From positions 1 to 22,056 of the IMG/VR virus record IMGVR_UViG_3300020281_001603: a stretch of 22,056 nucleotides of DNA; one strand, given 5' to 3'. Of the stretch, positions 14,774 through 21,273 are shown piece by piece. The notes under the pieces are model-generated. The model made no database searches. It was not told the origin of the DNA and was given only the letters and a program-made list of their open reading frames with translations. Numbering within the stretch: the stretch's first letter is position 1; each line of letters opens with the position of its first letter. Both the position numbers and the translations under genes were made by a program. This DNA comes from a virus.

Positions 14774-15729
14774 TTTACCTCAATCATTCTTTTTATAGAT
14801 AATCTTGCTTTATCCATCACTGCATCAGTCAGTTTAACTTCGTCTGTTCCGTTTGTTAAACTATTATAGATTCCTTGCAAAGTAATTTTTTTCATATACG
14901 GACATAAATTACAAGGTTTAATCATTTCGACATTGGGATTCTCAATAGCGACATTGTCACTCATAGAACATTCCGTAACCATCAAAACCTTCTTAGGTTG
15001 TTTGTCTCTCACGTAGTTACTCATCTTAGAAGTTGATCCAGTGTAGTCTGCTTCTGCTACAACTTCTGGTGGACACTCTGGGTGTGCTAATACAACTATG
15101 CCAGGATAGTTTTTTCTGTATTCTCTAATTTCTTCTGGCGTAAATCTTTCATGCACTATACAAGTTCCGTGAAATGTGATAATCTTCACTTTAGTCTGTG
15201 CGGCAACGTTCTTGCCTAGATACTCGTCTGGTAAAAATATAACTTTGTCTACACCCAACGACTCAACTATCTCTACTGCGTTAGAACTTGTACAACATAT
15301 ATCCGTCTCTGCTTTTACATCTGCTGATGTGTTTACATAAGAAACAACTGGCACACCAGGATATTTTTGTTTTAAAAGTCTTACATCCTCTCCTGTAATA
15401 GATTCAGCAAGTGAACAACCTGCCGACATATCAGGTATCAATACTTTCTTGTCAGGATTTAATATCTTAGCCGTTTCAGCCATAAAGTGTACACCACACA
15501 TTATAATGACGTCTGCTTTTGCTTTCTGTGATTCTTTTGCAAGTTTTAATGAGTCTCCAACTATATCGGCCACACAATGATATATTTCTGGAGTCATATA
15601 ACTATGTGCCAGTATCACTGCATTCTTTTCTTTTTTAAGTTTATTAATTTTTTCAATCAAAGGTTCATGCACTGCCCATTCTACTTCTGGAATAAACTTG
15701 GCTACCTTTTTGTATAATTCATTATTCAT
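14770..15729 (-). CDS. nadA: Quinolinate synthase NadA
   Basis: The 319-residue protein is a full-length NadA, the [4Fe-4S] enzyme that condenses iminoaspartate with dihydroxyacetone phosphate to quinolinate in de novo NAD synthesis. Family motifs run in order: [20 protein letters not shown] (39-58), [14 protein letters not shown] (77-90), AGCSLAES (C105), [15 protein letters not shown] (129-143), [22 protein letters not shown] (C190), [15 protein letters not shown] and [10 protein letters not shown] (C276). Cysteines 105, 190 and 276 have the expected spacing for the cluster. Start ATG 15729 overlaps the previous stop by 4 bases. No nadB or nadC is in the window, so aspartate oxidase and the phosphoribosyltransferase must come from the host or elsewhere in the genome. 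It lies in the same gene chain as DNA ligase. Confidence 0.97.
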   Translation of the reverse strand: MNNELYKKVAKFIPEVEWAVHEPLIEKINKLKKEKNAVILAHSYMTPEIYHCVADIVGDSLKLAKESQKAKADVIIMCGVHFMAETAKILNPDKKVLIPDMSAGCSLAESITGEDVRLLKQKYPGVPVVSYVNTSADVKAETDICCTSSNAVEIVESLGVDKVIFLPDEYLGKNVAAQTKVKIITFHGTCIVHERFTPEEIREYRKNYPGIVVLAHPECPPEVVAEADYTGSTSKMSNYVRDKQPKKVLMVTECSMSDNVAIENPNVEMIKPCNLCPYMKKITLQGIYNSLTNGTDEVKLTDAVMDKARLSIKRMIEVK

Positions 15730-15947
15730 TTTAATCTCTTTGTTCTTTTGTGTAGATATTCCGCTACTCTATAAATTCTATGTAGATTTGTCACACTGTC
15801 TTTCCAATGTTTCGCCATAAGAGGCTCCGCTATCCTTCTAATTGCCTTATTACTTTTCGACATCTTAACACCTTGTTCGAATACTGCACCACCAGAAGTC
15901 TTTGCTTCTATTTCAAACTGATCTAATTTTTTCTCTTTTCCATCCAT
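15726..15947 (-). CDS. Small basic protein, up to 73 residues, unknown function
   Basis: I do not recognise the family. ATG 15947 ([16 protein letters not shown]) overlaps the preceding membrane-protein gene by 25 bases; an internal ATG at 15863 with AAGG upstream would give 45 residues and avoid the overlap. The start is therefore uncertain. The C-terminal two thirds ([20 protein letters not shown], then [20 protein letters not shown]) are basic and helical and are the best-conserved-looking part. The stop codon overlaps the nadA start (ATGA), so nadA translation is probably coupled to it. No membrane segment is present. Confidence 0.65.
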   Translation of the reverse strand: MDGKEKKLDQFEIEAKTSGGAVFEQGVKMSKSNKAIRRIAEPLMAKHWKDSVTNLHRIYRVAEYLHKRTKRLK

Positions 15948-16099
15948 TCGAAAGCCGCCTTCCATCTTTGTTCTGTAGTTTTTTTTGGACCTTCATACAA
16001 CACATCTCTGTTTGTGTTGCTTGGTCCTAATACTTCTATGCCTTTGTAGAACATTGCTATCACAACAATGAACATTACTCCAACTATCCATTTACTCAT
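15923..16099 (-). CDS. Single-pass membrane protein, 58 residues
   Basis: ATG 16099 (MSKWIVGVMFIVVIAMFYKG) is preceded by a near-perfect AGGAGGTGA ribosome site lying in the end of the upstream gene, and the two genes overlap by 8 bases (ATGAGTAA). One N-terminal hydrophobic helix spans about residues 4-18. It is followed by a soluble tail with LGPSNTNRDVLYEGPKKTTE and [15 protein letters not shown]. It is a typical small phage inner-membrane protein, with no function recognised. Confidence 0.78.
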   Translation of the reverse strand: MSKWIVGVMFIVVIAMFYKGIEVLGPSNTNRDVLYEGPKKTTEQRWKAAFEWMEKRKN

Positions 16100-16511
16100 G
16101 CTCACCTCCTGGATCATTTGGATCAAAATATACTTTGTAAGGATTTCCCTTTTTGTCTCTACCAATCATAAAACCTCTGGTTCTGCCAGCGGAATGATAA
16201 CTGTCAAATTTGTAGTTTATAAATTTTTTCTGTGCATTGTGGAACTGCTTGAATGTGGCATACATGGCAAATATAATTCCCAAATGTCCAATAACTAAAC
16301 CTACCCAACCATAAAGCATTGTTGAAATATTAAAGAAATAAACTGTGAATACGGTGCTCCATACGAAACTTAATACGACAAGGATCTGTAATCTCACAGT
16401 CTTTGGTAATGCTCTTAAATCATTATGATTATCGTCAAATAGTATTGTGGCTGTATCTATCGCCCAATTCCTTAATTTATTACACCATCCGCAATTTTCT
16501 ATGTTTATCAT
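16092..16511 (-). CDS. Two-helix membrane protein, 139 residues
   Basis: The start is placed at ATG 16511 (MINIENCGWCNKLRNWA). It lies 4 bases after the preceding stop and has an AGGT site; a start 18 codons earlier would overlap that gene. The product has a C-x2-C pair at residues 7-10, an amphipathic region, and two hydrophobic segments at about 42-62 (LQILVVLSFVWSTVFTVYFF) and 64-86 (MLYGWVGLVIGHLGIIFAMYA). A soluble, charged tail reads GFMIGRDKKGNPYKVYFDPN. The tail lies after an even number of helices, so it is expected on the same side as the N terminus. Function is unknown. It is cotranscribed with the neighbouring tiny genes. Confidence 0.78.
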   Translation of the reverse strand: MINIENCGWCNKLRNWAIDTATILFDDNHNDLRALPKTVRLQILVVLSFVWSTVFTVYFFNISTMLYGWVGLVIGHLGIIFAMYATFKQFHNAQKKFINYKFDSYHSAGRTRGFMIGRDKKGNPYKVYFDPNDPGGEHE

Positions 16512-16515
16512 ACTA

Positions 16516-16707
16516 TTACCTAAAAAATTTCTTAAACTTATCGATACTGCTTGATAGCGGTCCATACACCCTTTCTATAAAATCAATGTGTTTGGTAAGA
16601 CGCTTGTCCAAGTTATCAATCTTATCGTTCAGTTGTTTCATTTCCTTCAAGAAAACTTTCTTGTTGTCCGCCATTGCTTTCTTTATTATGTCTACTTCTT
16701 TAGTCAT
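16516..16707 (-). CDS. Small coiled-coil protein, 63 residues
   Basis: The protein is MTKEVDIIKKAMADNKKVFL followed by a heptad-like run with KEMKQLNDKIDNLDKRLTKH and a C-terminal basic segment (SSIDKFKKFFR). It is predicted to be almost wholly helical and likely to oligomerise. ATG 16707 overlaps the preceding stop by 8 bases (ATGACTAA). No family is recognised. Confidence 0.72.
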   Translation of the reverse strand: MTKEVDIIKKAMADNKKVFLKEMKQLNDKIDNLDKRLTKHIDFIERVYGPLSSSIDKFKKFFR

Positions 16708-16870
16708 TTTTAATATCTTTTACTAATCTTAATTGTTCAATTTGTTTAAGCACTCTTTTTTCTTTTAGAATTAACTTATTCAATTGTATTGATGCCTGCA
16801 TTAAAGAACCAACTTTGCCTAACTGGACCATATGATCCATTTGATTGTATTTTTTCTTTGCTCTAGGCAT
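16700..16870 (-). CDS. Small basic helical protein, 56 residues
   Basis: The frame from ATG 16870 to TAA 16700 encodes MPRAKKKYNQMDHMVQLGKV and continues with LMQASIQLNKLILKEKRVLK to a KDIKND end. It fills an otherwise empty gap exactly, with 8-base overlaps at both ends (ATGCCTAG with the upstream gene, ATGACTAA with the downstream gene). That fit is the main argument that it is real. It is basic and helical with heptad-like leucines, similar in style to its downstream neighbour. Function is unknown. Confidence 0.7.
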   Translation of the reverse strand: MPRAKKKYNQMDHMVQLGKVGSLMQASIQLNKLILKEKRVLKQIEQLRLVKDIKND

Positions 16871-17063
16871 CTTTCACCTTCCTAATCATTGTTGCTTTTC
16901 TAGGCCACAATTGATTCTTAATATGTTCCTCATCAAAACCACTCATTCGTTTTAATTTGCCATTTACTTTTACACTATAAGAATATGGAGGTCCGTCCCA
17001 TTGTGTGAATGTCCATTTTTCCTCCACTGGCTTTCTTATTTTAAATTTTCTTTTCTTCTTCAA
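16863..17063 (-). CDS. Small basic protein, 66 residues, TTG start
   Basis: No ATG exists in frame before residue 40. The best start is TTG 17063, where TTGA overlaps the upstream TGA stop by 4 bases and AGGTG lies close upstream. The product is rich in Lys and Arg (MKKKRKFKIRKPVEEKWTFT), with aromatic QWDGPPYSYSVKVNGKLKRM and a C-terminal LWPRKATMIRKVKDA. It could be a small nucleic-acid-binding protein, though nothing specific supports that beyond the charge. It overlaps the following gene by 8 bases. Confidence 0.68.
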   Translation of the reverse strand: MKKKRKFKIRKPVEEKWTFTQWDGPPYSYSVKVNGKLKRMSGFDEEHIKNQLWPRKATMIRKVKDA

Positions 17064-17167
17064 AGCACACCTGCCTGATTAGCCGCCATAAAAATACCAA
17101 ACGTAAAAACCAGTATTATAAAGACAGCGGGTAAATTATCTAGTATCCACCATTTAAATTTGTTCAT
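17060..17167 (-). CDS. Tiny single-pass membrane protein, 35 residues
   Basis: ATG 17167 overlaps the stop of the ligase gene by 4 bases (ATGA), and GGAG lies 8-9 bases upstream. The product begins MNKFKWWILDNLPAVFIILV and ends FTFGIFMAANQAGVL, with one hydrophobic helix from about residue 13 to 29. The stop TGA is shared with a TTG start for the next gene. The tight fit between two overlapping neighbours supports a genuine gene despite the length. Confidence 0.65.
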   Translation of the reverse strand: MNKFKWWILDNLPAVFIILVFTFGIFMAANQAGVL

Positions 17168-18498
17168 ATTTTCTCTCCTAAGTCAAATCCTCTAAATCTC
17201 ATAAATCTTGGAAACCTCAAAGAATAAGTGTCTTCGCTGTCTTGGTTCTTTGTGATTGCATCTGCTCTCACTTCTACAATCTGACCAATAAGTTTGTCTT
17301 TGCTTTCCCAAAATTTATCCCTGTTGTCATCACTCAAACCAGAACCAACATTAGTTTTAATCTTTTTACCATCATCAACACCCTCACAAATCAAAGCACC
17401 TAATTTACCAACATTTCTACCAGTACCTTCTTCTGTTGCTTTAATTTCCAAACTAACTTCAATAAATGGTTTTAGTTTTAGCCAAGCATGACTTCTTTTG
17501 CATTCATATGGAGCCTCGAGATCTTTAATCATAATACCCTCATATCCTCCCTGTACGGCCCTTTTATTCACCTCTGTGTACGTCGTTTGCCCTTCGGGTG
17601 TGTCTAAGTCCACAATTTCATGATCCAGCACTCTAACGGCGTTTAAATTGGTTTCATGCTTTTGGTACCAAGCCTTTAACATGGCAGTTCTCAATGTTTG
17701 TGTCTTGTCCCATTTACCTTTTTTGAATTCTTCTAATGGTATGAAATCAAATAAATGAAGCACTGCATCTTTGGCATCAGCACTTCCTTTTCTGTGTACC
17801 TGTTTCATTAGGTCTTGGAAGTTCTCACTCATTACTTCACCATCTAGCACTAAAGGATATGGTGGTGGATCTTGTTTAACAACTGCGGAGATCTCATCTT
17901 GTATGTGTCCAAAGTTTGTAAACTCTTTTCCATTTCTACTCAACATATCTACTTTACCATCTGGATGTACGATAGCCAAAGTTCTTACACCATCTAGTTT
18001 CACTTCTAACATTTTCTTACCCACTAATTTCTTTTCATGGTTTGCTGAATCATGGGCAAGTTGGCAAGTAAACACGGGCACCATGTACTTGCCAAACTTG
18101 TTCTTTTTTGCAACGGAGTTCACAGTTTTTTCTGAAACACCGCAACGCAAATCTTTAATTAATATTCTTCTATAGAAGCCATTCCATTGTTCTGCTGTCG
18201 CTGAACTCATTACAAGGTTTATAGCATCTCTGGCATTGTGTCCAGTCAATTCTCTATTGTAAAGTTTTTCTGCTAGATCCTTGAATACATTCCAAGGACA
18301 TCCTTGTCCAGCAACCACTTCATCTTTTGTTGGAACTTGCTTCACTCCAAATGTGTACAACTTATCCAAACACATCTTCAAGCCTTCGAAGAACTCATCT
18401 AGTCCTTCATTCATAGCATCTAGTAATATCTTCTCCTTTGCTAGTCTACTATTGTCTGCTTCTAGTTTTGCAATAACGTCTTGTGGTTGTGTTCTCAT
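17164..18498 (-). CDS. ATP-dependent DNA ligase (T4 gp30-like)
   Basis: The 444-residue protein seals nicks in duplex DNA during replication, recombination and repair. The nucleotidyltransferase motifs are in place: motif I EVKLDGVR with the adenylated Lys K167, motif III YPLVLDGEVM, motif IV GGYEGIMIKD, and motif V AWLKLKP, followed by a C-terminal OB-fold region (VGKLGALICEG, VEVRADAITK, SLRFPRFMRFR). An N-terminal helical domain of about 155 residues precedes the adenylation domain, as in T4 gp30 (487 residues). ATG 18498 overlaps the stop of the preceding small membrane-protein gene by 4 bases. It belongs to the operon led by the AAA+ ATPase. Confidence 0.95.
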   Translation of the reverse strand: MRTQPQDVIAKLEADNSRLAKEKILLDAMNEGLDEFFEGLKMCLDKLYTFGVKQVPTKDEVVAGQGCPWNVFKDLAEKLYNRELTGHNARDAINLVMSSATAEQWNGFYRRILIKDLRCGVSEKTVNSVAKKNKFGKYMVPVFTCQLAHDSANHEKKLVGKKMLEVKLDGVRTLAIVHPDGKVDMLSRNGKEFTNFGHIQDEISAVVKQDPPPYPLVLDGEVMSENFQDLMKQVHRKGSADAKDAVLHLFDFIPLEEFKKGKWDKTQTLRTAMLKAWYQKHETNLNAVRVLDHEIVDLDTPEGQTTYTEVNKRAVQGGYEGIMIKDLEAPYECKRSHAWLKLKPFIEVSLEIKATEEGTGRNVGKLGALICEGVDDGKKIKTNVGSGLSDDNRDKFWESKDKLIGQIVEVRADAITKNQDSEDTYSLRFPRFMRFRGFDLGEKI

Positions 18499-18635
18499 AT
18501 CAGTTTCACCAAAATGTATATTTGTAAAGCCAACACCGCAATAGGAACTATTGTTCTAATCAATTCCATAGTGTGGTTGTATTCGTCTAGTTTTCTTTCC
18601 AATTTGTTTCTTTTTGCTTTTTTCATCATTAACAT
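18495..18635 (-). CDS. Tiny membrane protein, 46 residues
   Basis: ATG 18635 is 10 bases after the AAA+ ATPase stop and has GGAG 6 bases upstream; two nearby in-frame ATGs (MLMM) could also be used. The basic N terminus (KKAKRNKLERKLDEYNH) is followed by one hydrophobic helix (LIRTIVPIAVLALQIYILV, about residues 25-43). The TGA stop overlaps the ligase start (ATGA). It is a plausible single-pass membrane protein with the N terminus in the cytoplasm. Function is unknown. Confidence 0.7.
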   Translation of the reverse strand: MLMMKKAKRNKLERKLDEYNHTMELIRTIVPIAVLALQIYILVKLI

Positions 18636-18645
18636 TATAACTCCA

Positions 18646-19647
18646 TTACACAGGTTTTAAAACAGTCTGTTTTGCCATTTCTTTCCAATTTTCTGGAAAT
18701 GCTTTTGCCAAATCCGCAATCTTAAGAACCGTTCTCAAACTTATTTCTCTTAATTGTCTTTTATACTCATCTATAAAAGCAACAATACCATCTTCTGTTT
18801 CTTTTGGTAATGCATAACTCTTAAGCATACCATCAGTAACAATCTGTTTAATCCTTAGGATCTTCTCCCTAATAGTATCAATTGTCAAATCAATATAATG
18901 ACATCTACTTTCTAATGCTTCTAAATGATCTCTCAACTTCTTACTTTTTACATTATCGAATTTAATGTTTGTAATAAAAATTACTGAACCAGCAAATTCA
19001 AATGTATCAGGCACACCCTCTCTTCTTAACATATGGGAGTCTGTGTTCCAACATATTCTTCTAGTTTTCTTAGAATCAAGTGCCGCCTTCAAAATGTTCA
19101 AACTTAAATCGTCTAACAATATACTATCACAGTCATCAAATACCAATACATTATCGGCACTTGAATAATTGTAAAGTTTACAATATAGACCAATTGGTGA
19201 CATAGCACCTTTTACAACTTCATATTTAGGTTTTGTGTTTCCTAGTGTAGACACAACACCATATCTATCTAGCACGGTCTCAACACCAAAACTTTTACCA
19301 ACACCTGGAGGTCCTGAAACTATCATTGCTCTGACATCACCTTTTTTACAAGCCTTTGTCATGCTGTCTAAGATTGTGAATCTTTTTCTCATTCTCTCCA
19401 CAGTCTCAGTATCGCTTTCTTCTTTAGGTTGTTCAGGAGCCGAATCTCTCAATTGGCTCTCGCTCACCACATTGACCTTAATCTTATCCGATGTTGCTCC
19501 AGGATAATCTTTTGGATCAACCTTAACTGTGATGTATCCACCTTCTTTGTGCGGATGTGGTTGATATGGTTTTAGTAATTGAAATGATTGGTTCTCTATT
19601 AATTTGTTTCTGTAAGAACCTTCCAGAACGTATATAGTGTTTTGCAT
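18646..19647 (-). CDS. AAA+ ATPase, unknown role
   Basis: The 333-residue protein has a Walker A motif GPPGVGKS at 112-119, a Walker B VLVFDDCD at 167-174, a sensor-1-like FITN at 224-227 and a possible arginine finger in LESRCHYIDL (R248). The first 85 residues are a separate beta-rich part with no recognised domain (YVLEGSYRNKL, GGYITVKVDPKDYP). Such AAA+ ATPases are common in T4-like marine phages, but their function is not established; helicase- or clamp-loader-like and chaperone-like roles are possible. It heads the long operon with DNA ligase and nadA. ATG 19647 lies in the repeated start segment shared with the next two upstream genes, and a good sigma70-type promoter lies 44 bases upstream. 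Confidence 0.88.
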   Translation of the reverse strand: MQNTIYVLEGSYRNKLIENQSFQLLKPYQPHPHKEGGYITVKVDPKDYPGATSDKIKVNVVSESQLRDSAPEQPKEESDTETVERMRKRFTILDSMTKACKKGDVRAMIVSGPPGVGKSFGVETVLDRYGVVSTLGNTKPKYEVVKGAMSPIGLYCKLYNYSSADNVLVFDDCDSILLDDLSLNILKAALDSKKTRRICWNTDSHMLRREGVPDTFEFAGSVIFITNIKFDNVKSKKLRDHLEALESRCHYIDLTIDTIREKILRIKQIVTDGMLKSYALPKETEDGIVAFIDEYKRQLREISLRTVLKIADLAKAFPENWKEMAKQTVLKPV

Positions 19648-19660
19648 TGTGCCCTTTCTT
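19641..19660 (-). promoter_or_regulatory. Repeated translation-start segment, copy 1 (AAA+ ATPase)
   Basis: The minus-strand segment AAGAAAGGGCACAATGCAAA contains the ribosome site, the ATG and the second codon. It is almost identical to segments at the starts of the next two upstream genes. See copies at 20098-20117 and 20496-20514. Confidence 0.7.
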
Positions 19661-19690
19661 GCCTTTTATGTTTGCCTTTTCTTATACTTC

Positions 19691-19719
19691 ATTTTACTTT
19701 CTTTATTCAAAAAAGTCAA
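19691..19719 (-). promoter_or_regulatory. Sigma70-type promoter for the AAA+ ATPase-ligase-nadA operon
   Basis: TTGACT (19719-19714), a 17-base spacer and TAAAAT (19696-19691) on the minus strand. It begins a few bases after the double stop of the upstream gene. The predicted start near 19684 leaves a leader of about 37 bases ending in the repeated AAGAAAGGG ribosome site. Confidence 0.75.
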
Positions 19720-19723
19720 CCTA

Positions 19724-20104
19724 TTAGTCTGCTCTACTTTCACTTATGCAATCTAAACCAAAAGATTCCAAAGCATTTGCGAACGCATCACAACCAATTT
19801 CTTTAATACTCATAGATTGTGTCATTCTCCAAGGATGACTTTTTGGCATAATATCGTAGTAAGATATTCTCCAACCACCTTTATATGCAATATCACCAAT
19901 TCCTTGTTGTTTTAAGAAATTAACGAACTTACCTTTTGCAGGTCTGATTTTAACATTTGCGAAACCACAGTACATAGGTTCCTCTTTATCCTTCATGTAC
20001 TCATCAACTGCCTTAACAGCCGCATCTTTGGCAGTGTGCCAAATGTATGTAGGATCTACTTTGTGGTTCATAAATTTAACTATTTGTTTTTCTTGAGTTT
20101 GCAT
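19724..20104 (-). CDS. Hypothetical protein, 126 residues
   Basis: The start is at ATG 20104 (MQTQEKQIVKFMNHKVDPTY) because GAAAGGG lies just upstream; a longer reading would overlap the preceding gene. The protein is mixed alpha/beta. It has a helical N-terminal half, then YCGFANVKIRPAKGKFVNFL (about 44-63), KGGWRISYYD, and a Ser/Asp-rich end (QSMSIKEIGCDAFANALESF ... ISESRAD). The order of elements (GFA-V-IRPA-G-FV-FLK, KGG, QSM, A-FA, SR-D) matches a hypothetical family I recall from T4-like phages and some bacteria, without a known function. It shares the repeated start segment with both neighbours. Confidence 0.78.
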   Translation of the reverse strand: MQTQEKQIVKFMNHKVDPTYIWHTAKDAAVKAVDEYMKDKEEPMYCGFANVKIRPAKGKFVNFLKQQGIGDIAYKGGWRISYYDIMPKSHPWRMTQSMSIKEIGCDAFANALESFGLDCISESRAD

Positions 20105-20117
20105 TGTTGCCCTTTCT
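20098..20117 (-). promoter_or_regulatory. Repeated translation-start segment, copy 2 (126-residue protein)
   Basis: The minus-strand segment AGAAAGGGCAACAATGCAAA covers the ribosome site, the ATG and the Gln codon. It differs from copy 1 by one extra base before the ATG. No separate sigma70-type promoter is visible before this gene. Confidence 0.65.
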
Positions 20118-20124
20118 ATGTTAA

Positions 20125-20502
20125 TTAAACTAATATTCTTTTTTGACCGTCCATATAACACGCACCAGTCCATTTAACGACATAATCACCAAAAATGTTA
20201 CCTCTTGGAGCATTCAAAGTTGGATTTTGCCAACTAGCCGCCTTAAGGATATCACCTTTTTTAAACTGCACACCTTTTGAAGTAGTGAAGTCTTTTGCCG
20301 CTAAAAATGAATGAACTGATCTGCTAGTTCCAATGGCAGTAGTAATTTTAATATACTTCTTACCAGGTTCAACTCTAATGCTGTCGTTGAACTCGTTCTT
20401 CATGTTTTCGTGAACTTCTTGTTGAGTTTTAGTTTGTGGTCTTCCAAAACCAACGTAGTCTTTTTTTATGTTTTCTATGTATTGTTCTATTTGTTTTTGC
20501 AT
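20125..20502 (-). CDS. Hypothetical protein, 125 residues
   Basis: ATG 20502 (MQKQIEQYIENIKKDYVGFG) is preceded by AAGAAAGG. After a helical first third the protein is beta-rich: RVEPGKKYIKITTAI, SVHSFLAAKDFTTSKG, QFKKGDILKAASWQNPTLN, GNIFGDYVVKWTGACYM. The KKGDILKAASWxxPxxNxxRGN pattern is one I recall from hypothetical proteins of large phages, often beside a relative of the 126-residue protein found next here. Function is unknown; a small barrel or roll is a reasonable guess. It has its own strong promoter. The gene pair is separated by 20 bases. Confidence 0.78.
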   Translation of the reverse strand: MQKQIEQYIENIKKDYVGFGRPQTKTQQEVHENMKNEFNDSIRVEPGKKYIKITTAIGTSRSVHSFLAAKDFTTSKGVQFKKGDILKAASWQNPTLNAPRGNIFGDYVVKWTGACYMDGQKRILV

Positions 20503-20514
20503 GGTGCCTTTCTT
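20496..20514 (-). promoter_or_regulatory. Repeated translation-start segment, copy 3 (125-residue protein)
   Basis: The minus-strand segment AAGAAAGGCACCATGCAAA matches copy 1 with one G missing and one base changed before the ATG. It lies about 10 bases downstream of the predicted transcription start. Confidence 0.65.
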
Positions 20515-20529
20515 GTTGTTTATAGTATT

Positions 20530-20559
20530 ATTATAATGTCTAAGGTACCAAAAAGTCAA
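20530..20559 (-). promoter_or_regulatory. Sigma70-type promoter for the 125/126-residue gene pair
   Basis: TTGACT (20559-20554), an 18-base spacer and TATAAT (20535-20530) on the minus strand. The spacer contains GTACCTTAGAC, shared with the promoter at 21274-21302. The predicted leader is about 20 bases. Confidence 0.78.
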
Positions 20560-20560
20560 C

Positions 20561-20587
20561 CAAAAAGATTGGTTAAAAAAGCCAATG
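20561..20587 (-). terminator. Weak possible terminator after the DUF2061-like gene
   Basis: On the minus strand ATTGG and CCAAT can pair around a 9-base loop, followed by CTTTTT. The stem is only 5 base pairs, so the call is tentative. It lies between the stop codon at 20601 and the next promoter. Confidence 0.3.
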
Positions 20588-20600
20588 ATTATGCGGGTTT

Positions 20601-20858
20601 TTAGTCGTCGAATGCTTTTGCTTTGGGATTATTACTAAATTTTCGCCAAATTTTGTGTAAAACATAGAACCAAACACCATTAATACTAGGCTCTATTAAA
20701 GCAACTGCACCAGCCTCCCAAAGACTTGCACCAGTCATTACACTCACAACTGACATTGCAATTATGATATGACCTAAGGTGTAAATCAAAGCCAAGGCTA
20801 AACTGCTTGTACCCAACAATTTTAATAGGTTAAAAATACCTTGTTTAAATTCACTCAT
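20601..20858 (-). CDS. DUF2061-like membrane protein, 85 residues
   Basis: ATG 20858 has an AAGGAAG site 7-8 bases upstream. The protein (MSEFKQGIFNLLKLLGTSSL...) has two hydrophobic helices, about 16-40 and 45-68, and the block GASLWEAGAVALIEPSINGVWF followed by YVLHKIW. This matches the DUF2061 pattern of a helix hairpin with a conserved Glu and a His near the end of the second helix. DUF2061 proteins are small predicted inner-membrane proteins of unknown function found in bacteria and some phages. The C terminus is hydrophilic (RKFSNNPKAKAFDD). It has its own promoter and follows a strong terminator, so it is probably transcribed alone or with a little read-through. Confidence 0.8.
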   Translation of the reverse strand: MSEFKQGIFNLLKLLGTSSLALALIYTLGHIIIAMSVVSVMTGASLWEAGAVALIEPSINGVWFYVLHKIWRKFSNNPKAKAFDD

Positions 20859-20878
20859 AAATTCTTCCTTGTTTTACA

Positions 20879-20907
20879 AGTATATAGGAAATAAGTTTGA
20901 AAGTCAA
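20879..20907 (-). promoter_or_regulatory. Sigma70-type promoter for the DUF2061-like gene
   Basis: TTGACT (20907-20902), a 17-base spacer and TATACT (20884-20879) on the minus strand. A second TTGAC copy sits 5 bases further upstream (tandem TTGACTTGACT), directly after the T-run of the upstream terminator. The predicted leader is about 14 bases. Confidence 0.8.
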
Positions 20908-20910
20908 GTC

Positions 20911-20942
20911 AAAAAAATAGGCGACATAAAGCCGCCTATTTT
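20911..20942 (-). terminator. Intrinsic terminator after the winged-helix gene
   Basis: AATAGGCG and CGCCTATT form an 8-base-pair stem around a 9-base loop, extendable by two A-T pairs. On the minus strand the stem is followed by a run of seven T. On the plus strand it is followed by four T, so weak two-way function is possible. It lies 23 bases after the stop of the winged-helix gene and just before the next promoter. Confidence 0.85.
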
Positions 20943-20964
20943 AATCAATTCGAAAAAAATTTAA

Positions 20965-21222
20965 TTACTTAACTAAACCTTTTGCAATCGCTTTGTATCC
21001 AGCGCCTACTACGAATTTAGGTGCTTTACCAGTTCTGTAAACTTTTACACCACTTCTTTTGTTAGTGTTTAAGAATACAGGGATACCTTTGAATCTTAAT
21101 GCTTGTATTACTGCTTGTGGGTTACCAGCACCAAATCTATTTTTAATAGCACTTGATGTTAATGCCGCACCAGATAATAATGCAGATTCTACTCTTTTCT
21201 GGATTGTTGCTGTTTTTGTCAT
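20965..21222 (-). CDS. Small winged-helix DNA-binding protein, 85 residues
   Basis: ATG 21222 (MTKTATIQKRVESALLSG) has an AGAGGAG site about 8 bases upstream; the longer reading adds a stretch transcribed only as leader. The body reads as a winged helix: helix ATIQKRVESALLSG, helix-turn-helix LTSSAIKNRFGAGNPQAVIQ ending ALRFKG, and a two-stranded wing IPVFLNTNKRSGVKVYRTGK. A basic tail follows. Similar small helix-turn-helix proteins occur in T4-like marine phages. A role in transcription control is plausible. It is well placed for that, with its own strong promoter and terminator as a single-gene unit, which suggests early, abundant expression. Confidence 0.82.
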   Translation of the reverse strand: MTKTATIQKRVESALLSGAALTSSAIKNRFGAGNPQAVIQALRFKGIPVFLNTNKRSGVKVYRTGKAPKFVVGAGYKAIAKGLVK

Positions 21223-21273
21223 TGAGATATCTCCTCTAAAGATATTTGTTATCGTTTTTAACATAATAATATT

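Noticed and set aside
7006-15729. Bacterial chromosome segment rather than phage (because of nadA, iscA and sod)
   Set aside because: These genes are interlocked by overlaps with fibre, small membrane and other phage-type genes, and no bacterial operon context is present.
17294-19507. Plus-strand frames opposite DNA ligase and the AAA+ ATPase
   Set aside because: Both antisense genes have complete catalytic motifs, so these are shadows.
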